Shown piece after piece: positions 57,900-64,000 of a stretch of 64,000 bases of DNA. The stretch is from Liquorilactobacillus mali KCTC 3596 = DSM 20444 (GTDB taxonomy: Bacteria > Bacillota > Bacilli > Lactobacillales > Lactobacillaceae): NCBI RefSeq assembly GCF_000260415.1, contig NZ_BACP01000002.1, forward strand, positions 28,624-92,623, written 5' to 3'. Made by a program: the position numbers and the translations under genes. How positions within the stretch are numbered: position 1 is the first letter of the stretch; each line of letters starts with the position of its first letter. The notes below the pieces were generated by a model that saw only the letters and a program-made list of their open reading frames with translations, was not told where the DNA came from and ran no database searches.

Positions 57900-59060
57900 C
57901 TAAAAATCTACATAATTTTTAAATTTGTTAATTGTATCTTTTTTTGCATATTTAGTTACGTGAGTATATATGTTTAATGTTGTTTGAACATCTGCATGTC
58001 CAAGCTGTGTTTGTACCTGTTTGATAGTTGCACCAGCTTCAAAGGCTATACTGGCAAAAGTATGGCGTAATCCGTGAACTCCAATGTGTTTTAAATTATA
58101 TTTATTTATTACATGATCTAGCCACTTGTTTGCCTTAGTCGTAGCAAGTAGGCTATTTTTATTATTTGGAAATATTAATTGAGTAGGTAAAGAGGTATCA
58201 AAACCACCAATCAGAAACATTTCTTCTTTTTGGAGTTTTTTCCAACTTATTAAAATTTCAAATGTCCTTTTATCTAAGTCTAACGTACGATACGAATTTT
58301 TAGTCTTAGGCGTACCCACTATCATTTTATTGTCCACAGCACGTGTTACAGTTTTATTAATACTTATTGTATGAGCAGTTTCATCGATATCATTCCAACA
58401 TAGGGCTAAAGCCTCGCCTTTTCTCATTCCAGTAAATGCTAGTAGTCTAAAAAAGGTTACAGCCTTCATATTTTTATCCCCATATTCTTGTTTCAAACAG
58501 TCAAAGAACAATTTTAATTCATCTTTATCCCAAAAGTTTTCAAATTTTTCTTCGCCAATTTTTACAGCCTTTTTTGGTAAGGTCACAAGCTCCATTGGAT
58601 TATCATAAATAATTTTCAATCGTCTAGCTTCTTTAAATACTAGACCAGCATAATTTTTTATTTTACGAAAATCAACTAATTCATTAGACCACCTATTAAC
58701 GATATTTTGACACATAGGAGTAGTTATATCTTTAATTGGATACTTTCCCAATGCAGGCAGTACATGATGCTTAAAAATGCCGAGAACACGATTTAAAGTA
58801 GATTCCTTAACAGTATTCTTGTAAGACTTAATAAAATACTCATAGACGTCTTTGTATTTTAAATTTCTTTTTTCAGCATATCCATGGTTTTCAACATTCA
58901 TTAGTTCATGTCTTAATGCGGATTCAGCCTCACGTTTAGTTTTAAAGCCACGTTTTGAAGTCCTAATTGACTTACCTGTGATTGGATCAGTACCAACAGA
59001 ATATTGACATCGCCATAACTTTTTGCCTGATTTAGTTGTGTATTGTGTTATAGACGCCAT
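57900..59060 (-). CDS. int: Tyrosine recombinase/integrase of a mobile island
   Basis: 386 residues: an N-terminal arm-binding domain (about 1-60, KLWRCQYSVGTDPITGK), a SAM-like core-binding domain (about 65-155), and a catalytic domain with Arg213 (TGMRKGEAL), His329/Arg332 (HGLRHTF), His355 (LGHADVQT) and Tyr365 (NIYTHV). All catalytic residues are present, so it should be active. It is oriented outward at the island end, as is usual for phage and satellite integrases, and follows the repressor gene on the same strand, ten bases apart. Confidence 0.96.
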   Translation of the reverse strand: MASITQYTTKSGKKLWRCQYSVGTDPITGKSIRTSKRGFKTKREAESALRHELMNVENHGYAEKRNLKYKDVYEYFIKSYKNTVKESTLNRVLGIFKHHVLPALGKYPIKDITTPMCQNIVNRWSNELVDFRKIKNYAGLVFKEARRLKIIYDNPMELVTLPKKAVKIGEEKFENFWDKDELKLFFDCLKQEYGDKNMKAVTFFRLLAFTGMRKGEALALCWNDIDETAHTISINKTVTRAVDNKMIVGTPKTKNSYRTLDLDKRTFEILISWKKLQKEEMFLIGGFDTSLPTQLIFPNNKNSLLATTKANKWLDHVINKYNLKHIGVHGLRHTFASIAFEAGATIKQVQTQLGHADVQTTLNIYTHVTKYAKKDTINKFKNYVDF

Positions 59061-59070
59061 AGTATATACC

Positions 59071-59691
59071 TCAGTCTCGATTATTTATCTTGCTAATTTC
59101 AATTATAAGCGAATCGAATGCTTTACGAGTCTCATTAAGAATTGTTTTATCTTTTTTACTAATAGAAAAACTAATCAAACTTAAAAGGGATCCTATTTTT
59201 GTCGAAAAGATAGGATTTTTGGTTTTATCAGCAGTAAATAATAAAATAGCCATACTGTGTGCTAGAACAAGCTCTGAACTTGAAAGATTTCTAAGATTAT
59301 CAGCATCAAACACACTACTAATATCATTAATTGTCTTTTCGTAAAATTTAAGACTAACCTCTTTTAATTCAGCTGCAGAATCTTTAGCTGCTATTTTATC
59401 TTTTTCACTGAGTTCTGATGGAGAATGAACAAATTTATTTTCCAATGTCTCAATATCTTTTAAAGATAGTCCAGTACCATGCAATAAATAATTTACTGAT
59501 ACATCACCTAATTCCGCAATTTTCTTTAAACGTTTTTTATTGGGAGCATTTTTTCCCATTTCCCAGTTAGCGATTGTCCCACTTTTAGCACTACTATCGA
59601 TTTTTTTGGCAAATTCATCCATAGTTAAACCCAATCCCACTCTAATTGATTTAACTCGATTTCCCACTTTTCTTTTTTCATTTTCATTCAT
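59071..59691 (-). CDS. CI-type HTH repressor of the island
   Basis: About 206 residues. An N-terminal XRE-family helix-turn-helix (about residues 5-65, RVKSIRVGLGLTMDEFAKKID, then NWEMGKNAPNKKRLKKIAELGDVSVNYLL) is followed by a helical region without a LexA-type peptidase motif that I can see. Start at 59691 (MNENEK), seven bases after GGAGG; the in-frame ATG at 59706 touches that site. It is divergent from the excisionase-like gene across a region with repeated operators, the layout of a lysogeny-type switch. Confidence 0.88.
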   Translation of the reverse strand: MNENEKRKVGNRVKSIRVGLGLTMDEFAKKIDSSAKSGTIANWEMGKNAPNKKRLKKIAELGDVSVNYLLHGTGLSLKDIETLENKFVHSPSELSEKDKIAAKDSAAELKEVSLKFYEKTINDISSVFDADNLRNLSSSELVLAHSMAILLFTADKTKNPIFSTKIGSLLSLISFSISKKDKTILNETRKAFDSLIIEISKINNRD

Positions 59692-59737
59692 ATATGTAAC
59701 CTCCATAGCCTAAGACTAAAGCAAATTGTATTTATTT

Positions 59738-59863
59738 GCAAAGAAAATCTAAGAAAATCATTGCAATTTATACAAAATTAAAGTACACTATATTTGTGCT
59801 AAGAAAATCTAAGAAACTTGGCGCGATTTTTTTAAATTTCATACTAAGAATTTCTAAGAAAAA
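59738..59863. promoter_or_regulatory. Divergent switch region with three repeated operators
   Basis: The motif (C/A)(T/A)AAGAAAATCTAAGAAA occurs near 59740-59757 and 59799-59816, and in the variant CTAAGAATTTCTAAGAAA at 59844-59861, all in the same orientation, each made of two TAAGAA half-sites about ten bases apart. A partial CTAAGACTAAAG lies near 59710. They sit between the repressor and excisionase-like genes and are good candidates for repressor binding sites. Confidence 0.7.
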
Positions 59864-59875
59864 GGAGATGGAAAT

Positions 59876-60058
59876 ATGAAAAACGAATTACCCCGCTTTA
59901 TGAATTACGGTCAAGCACTAAAGTTCTTCAATATCGGAAGTTACAATACACTTTACAAGTTTATTGAGATGGGTTTGCCAGTAGTTAAAGTTGGCACACT
60001 AAAACGTATAGATCAGCAAGTAGCAGAAGAGTGGTTTGAAAAACAGACTATTAAGTAA
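59876..60058 (+). CDS. Excisionase-like/AlpA-type small DNA-binding protein
   Basis: 60 residues with a MerR-like winged helix: FMNYGQALKFFNIGSYNTLYKFIEMGLPVVKVGTLKRID. Such proteins act as excisionases or early-gene activators in phage satellites. AAAGGAG lies eight bases upstream of the ATG. It is the first gene right of the switch region. Confidence 0.8.
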   Translation: MKNELPRFMNYGQALKFFNIGSYNTLYKFIEMGLPVVKVGTLKRIDQQVAEEWFEKQTIK

Positions 60059-60070
60059 GGAGTTGGTCTT

Positions 60071-60193
60071 ATGTTAGAAAAGATTCACGAATATTTAGCA
60101 ATACCAGAGGGAGTACAAGGATTTTGGTTTGATGTGTTCTTAGGATATATGTTCATTATGACAGTTGCTGGTGTGATTGTGTCATTTATTTAG
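60071..60193 (+). CDS. Small predicted membrane protein (40 residues)
   Basis: Begins ATGTTAGAAAAG, eight bases after AAGGAG, and ends at TAG 60191. The N-terminal half is soluble-looking (MLEKIHEYLAIPEGVQ), the rest a single hydrophobic segment (FLGYMFIMTVAGVIVSFI). Function unknown. The clear ribosome binding site and tight spacing to neighbours make it credible. Confidence 0.6.
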   Translation: MLEKIHEYLAIPEGVQGFWFDVFLGYMFIMTVAGVIVSFI

Positions 60194-60209
60194 AAAAGGA
60201 GAAGTGAGT

Positions 60210-60794
60210 ATGAAGGTTGAAACAATTTATCCACCACTTGTTGAGCAGATGTATGCTGGAATGAAAAATAGTGGTGTTACAGGTATCGACAAGGCACTTA
60301 TCTATAAAGAAATGGTTGAAGACAAAATGATTGATGCAAATGGTACTCCAACAAAAAAGGCACTAGATGAAGGGCTTGTAACTGATGCCACTGAAAGAAG
60401 TAATATGACCTTACTGGAGTTTAAGAAAATTTATCCAATATTCAAAAATTTTCCAGCGAAAGAGTTTGCTAAATATGATGGTTGCTGGTATGTATCAGAC
60501 AAGATTCTTGATTTTTTAGTTGATTTTGACGAAAGAGCTTCATTTGATGAACGAGCAGAAATTAGTGCATACCTTACTCAAAGAAACTATGAGAACCCAC
60601 AAACAATCGGGGAGTTAAAAGGAACGATACCTGCATACAGAGATGTTGATGATTCACATTTCCATGAAACAAGTGATGGTGTACTAGTTGATATTGCAGC
60701 AGCAAAGGAACAATGCAAAAAGGTTATTTCTGGTCAACTGCCAGGGGATATAGAAGCAGCTAAAGAGATCTTAGACAAATTTAAAAATTACTAG
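60210..60794 (+). CDS. Island protein of unknown function
   Basis: 194 residues, acidic, no membrane segment. The start at 60210 follows AGGAGA at about nine bases; the longer frame from 60177 overlaps the small membrane protein gene. It contains short phage-antirepressor-like flavour (ALIYKEMVEDKMIDANGTPTKKALDEG), but I cannot assign a family. Confidence 0.72.
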   Translation: MKVETIYPPLVEQMYAGMKNSGVTGIDKALIYKEMVEDKMIDANGTPTKKALDEGLVTDATERSNMTLLEFKKIYPIFKNFPAKEFAKYDGCWYVSDKILDFLVDFDERASFDERAEISAYLTQRNYENPQTIGELKGTIPAYRDVDDSHFHETSDGVLVDIAAAKEQCKKVISGQLPGDIEAAKEILDKFKNY

Positions 60795-60809
60795 TAGAGG
60801 TAGTTAATT

Positions 60810-60896
60810 ATGGGTGTAAATACAAAAAAGCCTTGCTTAAACCTACCAAAGTTTAGAAAGCAAGACAGACAAAATGTATTTATACCTCTAGTTTAA
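60810..60896 (+). CDS. Possible 28-residue peptide
   Basis: ATG at 60810 with a weak AGAGG upstream; product MGVNTKKPCLNLPKFRKQDR plus eight residues, very basic. It fits the gap between two likely genes, but is too short to judge. Confidence 0.3.
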   Translation: MGVNTKKPCLNLPKFRKQDRQNVFIPLV

Positions 60897-60917
60897 CAAA
60901 ATTTGGAGGTTATTGAA

Positions 60918-61181
60918 ATGGAAAAGCAAGTATTTATCGATAAAAAAGTAGTTACAGCGGAATATTTACAACAGAAAGCATCAGAAATTGTAAACTTGCA
61001 GCAAGAATTAAAAGTTACAGTTGATTATTTAAGTGTCATTAACTACTTAGCCATAAAGAAAGATGAGTTCGCAACATCATATTTCATTAAAAATGGTTCA
61101 TTGAGTAATCTTACAGATTCTTTGGAGAACTTAGAAAAAGCTCTCAATCAGATATCAAGTGATATATGCCCCGATATGTAA
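60918..61181 (+). CDS. Small island protein of unknown function
   Basis: 87 residues, predicted helical, with ATG at 60918 nine bases after GGAGG. It contains TAEYLQQKASEIVNLQQELKV. No family recognised. Twelve bases separate it from the primase gene, so it is probably in the same operon. Confidence 0.65.
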   Translation: MEKQVFIDKKVVTAEYLQQKASEIVNLQQELKVTVDYLSVINYLAIKKDEFATSYFIKNGSLSNLTDSLENLEKALNQISSDICPDM

Positions 61182-61193
61182 GGGGGTAATTAA

Positions 61194-61985
61194 ATGATTG
61201 ATTTGCAATGTGAATTACCAGCATTTCATTTGTTGGATAGAGGTTTTCAAGTATTTCCACTTAGTCAAAACAGCAAAGTACCATTAAAAGACACTCATGG
61301 TTATTTATCAGCAACGAGTGAACATGAAAATCTATTTGATTGGATAGTCAGAGAACCCAAGATGAATTTAGGTTTGAGATTAGATACCAGTAATTTACTG
61401 GTTGTTGATGTTGATTTACATGGTGATAACAACGGACGTGAGAGTCTTATAAAGTTATCTAAGCAAGGAATGGTAATGCCTAGTGACACTTATATAGAAC
61501 GCACACCGAATAACGGATTACATTACTTCTTTAAATACCAAGGTAAAGCAACACGTAAAGTTAATGTGCTTACTGGAATAGATATATTAACAGATTTTGT
61601 TATTGTGTCGCCAAGTGAAATAAATGGCAAGCGGTATAAGGCAGTTGACCAGCGGACTTTTGAAGATGTAAAGCCAGCGCCTGATTGGCTGGTTGAGATG
61701 ATGAAACCAAATGAGAAACCTATACAGGTTGATTTTCAGTTACCTAAGAGAAAGAAATATATGGGAAAGCTAATTGATGAACTCATGACTGGCACGGAGA
61801 CAGGCAATCGTAACGATTGGCTAACACAAATGGCAGGTAAATTATTTTGGACTGGTGCAGATCCGAAGGCAATTTATAACTTACTAACAATTGCCAATAA
61901 TAATTTAACAGAGCCTTTGAATGACAAAGAAGTGAATGTGATTTTTAGATCAATCATGAGGCAAGAGAGGCAGGCGGTTAATTAA
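61194..61985 (+). CDS. Bifunctional DNA primase/polymerase-type protein (Prim-Pol)
   Basis: 263 residues. The N-terminal Prim-Pol domain has the metal-binding VVDVDLH (about residue 64-70) and GLHYFF (about 102-107) motifs, and a C-terminal PriCT-like helical part (about 195-255). Replication initiator of plasmids and phage satellites. GGGGG lies upstream, and its stop overlaps the helicase start (TAATG). Confidence 0.85.
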   Translation: MIDLQCELPAFHLLDRGFQVFPLSQNSKVPLKDTHGYLSATSEHENLFDWIVREPKMNLGLRLDTSNLLVVDVDLHGDNNGRESLIKLSKQGMVMPSDTYIERTPNNGLHYFFKYQGKATRKVNVLTGIDILTDFVIVSPSEINGKRYKAVDQRTFEDVKPAPDWLVEMMKPNEKPIQVDFQLPKRKKYMGKLIDELMTGTETGNRNDWLTQMAGKLFWTGADPKAIYNLLTIANNNLTEPLNDKEVNVIFRSIMRQERQAVN

Positions 61986-63388
61986 TGGCATTAAAGGAAA
62001 TTCCAAAAGACTTACAGCCATTAGCAGAAGAGTATAGGAAAAAAATAACGGTACTTTCTAAAAAAAATGATTGGCAAGACCTGCTCAAAATGAATAGTGA
62101 AGGTGGAGTTAAGACCAGGTCAGTATTTAATATTGAGCTATTTATTAAACATGATGATTTGTTGAAAGACTTAATCGTTTATGATGAATTTTCAGATCAG
62201 ATTGTTAAACAGAAAAGTGTACCTAGTTTAAAAATTGAAAAAGGATACTGGACTGATGCAGATGATGCAATCTTGCGTGTATATCTTGAACAAAGGCATA
62301 ATCTTTTGTTTGGTAAAGATAATATTACAGATGCAGTCGTTTCAATTTCAAGACAGCAAACAATTAATCCAGTTAAGGCACGAATCGAAAGTGTTAAATG
62401 GGACAAAGTAAAACGGGCAGATTCATTTTTTATAGATTATTTGGGTGCGGAAGATAGTCATTACACCAGAGCGGTTACTAAAGCGTGGTTTACTGGTTTA
62501 ATCGGTCGAGTATACAAACCAGGCATTAAATTTGAAGTAGTACCTATACTTGAAGGAAAGCAGGGATTGGGTAAGAGTACGGCTGTAAGTATACTTTACC
62601 CAGATAAATTCAACGATACTATTGATAGTTTAGGAAAACAAAAAGACGATTATCAGCAACTCCAAGGCAGTTGGATCTTAGAAATAGCTGAACTGTCGGC
62701 TATGAAAAAAACAGACGTTGAAAAAGTAAAAAATTTCATTAGTGCACAAGTTGACAATTACAGAAACAGTTATGGCAGATATTCAACACCACATCCGAGA
62801 AAATGTGTATTTATTGGCACAACTAATCAAACTGATTATTTAAAAGATGCCACTGGTGAAAGACGTTTTTTTCCAATTAAGTGTGGAATTAATAAACCAA
62901 GTAAAAATGTATGGAAACCAGATCAGGCCGATATTTTGCAGATATTAGCAGAGGCTAAGGTGTGGTTTGGCAACAATGAACCATTATATCTGGATTATGA
63001 CACAATGCGAGAGGCTAAGAAATATCAAGCAGCAGCGGAAAGTGTAGATCCAATGAAAGAGGCTATTGAAGATTTTGTTTCAATGAAAGTTCCTACAAAT
63101 TGGGATCTGTTACCTTTAAATGTTAAACAGCAGTACTTTAGACAACACAATACTGATTTGTCTGATTGGGTAAGTAATCAATTATCTAATGAACGTGAAT
63201 TGTTGCCAAAAACCACTACAAGAGAAATCTTAGAGGTCGTTTTTAATAAGACAGTAGATAAATATTTAATGGGTAGAACAAATTCAGAGGCTAAAAAAGT
63301 AAAGTTGATTATGGATAACATGCAAGGCTGGTTTTCACAAAGAATCAGGATTAATGGTAAACAAACGAGAGGATATGTTAGGGAATAA
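61985..63388 (+). CDS. VapE-type (virulence-associated E) P-loop helicase
   Basis: 467 residues. Walker A EGKQGLGKSTA at about 190-200, a Walker B-like WILEIAELSAM near 225, and the SF3-like sensor TTNQTDYLKDATGERRFFPIKC near 275. Together with the primase-polymerase it forms the replication module of phage-inducible chromosomal islands. Translationally coupled to the primase gene by a one-base overlap. The candidate origin follows directly. Confidence 0.88.
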   Translation: MALKEIPKDLQPLAEEYRKKITVLSKKNDWQDLLKMNSEGGVKTRSVFNIELFIKHDDLLKDLIVYDEFSDQIVKQKSVPSLKIEKGYWTDADDAILRVYLEQRHNLLFGKDNITDAVVSISRQQTINPVKARIESVKWDKVKRADSFFIDYLGAEDSHYTRAVTKAWFTGLIGRVYKPGIKFEVVPILEGKQGLGKSTAVSILYPDKFNDTIDSLGKQKDDYQQLQGSWILEIAELSAMKKTDVEKVKNFISAQVDNYRNSYGRYSTPHPRKCVFIGTTNQTDYLKDATGERRFFPIKCGINKPSKNVWKPDQADILQILAEAKVWFGNNEPLYLDYDTMREAKKYQAAAESVDPMKEAIEDFVSMKVPTNWDLLPLNVKQQYFRQHNTDLSDWVSNQLSNERELLPKTTTREILEVVFNKTVDKYLMGRTNSEAKKVKLIMDNMQGWFSQRIRINGKQTRGYVRE

Positions 63389-63404
63389 TAATAAGTTCTA
63401 AAAT

Positions 63405-63595
63405 AACGTGTCACACCCGTCACCGTGTCACAGACGGTGATATAACAGTATTTTTGAATATAGGGACGTGTCACAGAACGTGTCACACAAAAATAAGATG
63501 TGACGGGTTAGTAAAAAAATGTGACAGGTATTAGTGGTTATAAACGTTGATATAACAGCTTTGTGACATAAGTGACGCGTGTGACGGGTTAAATG
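63405..63595 (+). repeat. Candidate replication origin: clustered GTGAC repeats in two opposed blocks
   Basis: Ten GTGAC/GTCAC pentamers in about 190 bases: the first five read GTCAC (63409-63485), the last five GTGAC (63499-63585). Longer units: GTGACGGGT occurs as ACCCGTCAC near 63415, and directly near 63500 and 63580. GATATAACAG occurs twice, at 63439 and 63549. It lies immediately after the primase-helicase pair and carries no gene, as origins of phage satellites do. Confidence 0.6.
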
Positions 63596-63629
63596 AAAAC
63601 TTTCTTAAAACTAGGAGGAGCCATTAAAA

Positions 63630-63827
63630 ATGGAAATAAAAAAGGAATCATTGCATGGTAAAGGTACTGCCTGGGTAATAAGTCATGGAACAGATCTAGA
63701 CGATATGATTGAGGAAATACGAGAAAAGTTAGAAGAAGATTTCTATTGTAAGTCAGTAGATATTAAATATTTGAACAATGAATATGTAGTTGTTGCACAT
63801 TACTTGGGTAAATTTAGATATGAATAG
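63630..63827 (+). CDS. Small island protein of unknown function
   Basis: 65 residues, acidic and probably folded (EIKKESLHGKGTAWVISHG start, VDIKYLNNEYVVVAHYLGK near the end). AGGAGGAG lies ten bases upstream. Family not recognised. Confidence 0.65.
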   Translation: MEIKKESLHGKGTAWVISHGTDLDDMIEEIREKLEEDFYCKSVDIKYLNNEYVVVAHYLGKFRYE

Positions 63828-63838
63828 GAGTGTAAATT

Positions 63839-64000
63839 ATGATTGAGATTAAAACAGTATTTGCTGATAACGGCGATGATATGCTTAAAAAGACTACTAA
63901 GCTTAACAATCAGATGTATAGCAAATATGCATATGATACAGAATTTGAACTAGTAAAGTCTCATCTTGATATTCATAAGATTAGCGATAGTAAAGTTCTG
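63839..64000 (+). CDS. Start of an island gene cut by the window end
   Basis: ATG at 63839, TAGGAG about eight bases upstream; 54 codons remain open to the window end. No family visible in this N-terminal piece (MIEIKTVFADNGDDMLKKTT). Confidence 0.5.
   Translation, partial: MIEIKTVFADNGDDMLKKTTKLNNQMYSKYAYDTEFELVKSHLDIHKISDSKVL

Noticed and set aside
63178..63486. 102-residue minus-strand frame over the end of the VapE gene and the origin-like repeats
   Set aside because: Crosses a repeat block and an evident gene; translation is a shadow.

Overview
The window looks like the chromosome of a low-GC Gram-positive bacterium of the order Lactobacillales, most likely Lactobacillaceae. The evidence is the gene order (tadA - SRP RNA - dnaX - yaaK - recR - yaaL - tmk - darA - holB - yabA - rsmI; rex - CPBP protease - groESL; secA - prfB - ftsEX - minJ-like; hprK - lgt - gpsA - trxB; uvrBA; rapZ - yvcK - whiA - clpP), AGGAGG-type ribosome binding sites, many GTG/TTG starts, CIRCE and CtsR operators, and an AT-rich composition. 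I cannot fix genus or species from the sequence alone. Layout: 1-7.7 kb is a forward run for DNA replication/repair and translation housekeeping. 7.7-12 kb is a mostly reverse accessory-like stretch: asparaginase, a histidine phosphatase translationally coupled to a phosphosulfolactate-synthase homologue, and a membrane protein. 12.1-15.4 kb has a tetrahydrofolate riboswitch with folT, then tsaB-rimI-tsaD for t6A tRNA modification. 15.5-20 kb has a Nudix protein, an ABC-F protein, rex and a CPBP protease. 20.1-22.2 kb is the HrcA-type groESL operon. 22.7-28.5 kb has a KimA-like potassium importer, tagO, yigZ and the comFA-comFC competence operon. 28.6-34.6 kb carries hpf, secA, prfB (with its +1 frameshift) and ftsEX. 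34.9-45.7 kb carries a MinJ-like PDZ protein, a PhoPR pair, phoU, PspC/YvlD proteins, hprK, lgt, gpsA, trxB and phosphoglucomutase. 45.9-48.1 kb is an NAD salvage pair (niaR, pncB). 48.2-57.3 kb has uvrBA, luxS, rapZ-yvcK-whiA and clpP. From 57.9 kb to the end the window enters an integrated phage-satellite-like island: tyrosine integrase, CI-type repressor, direct-repeat operators, excisionase-like protein, small unknown proteins, a primase-polymerase, a VapE-type helicase and a candidate origin built from GTGAC repeats. The other end of the island lies outside the window. Three things stand out beyond the genes. First, a dispersed intergenic repeat family of about 110-190 bp, four copies ending in a strong hairpin, occurs at least six times. 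Second, dnaX and tsaB each need a -1 shift at a seven-base homopolymer to give the expected protein, which is either sequence error or real recoding; dnaX also carries a separate internal A AAA AAG site placed much like the E. coli gamma-subunit signal. Third, a phosphosulfolactate-synthase homologue sits in a likely lactic acid bacterium, coupled to a phosphatase gene.
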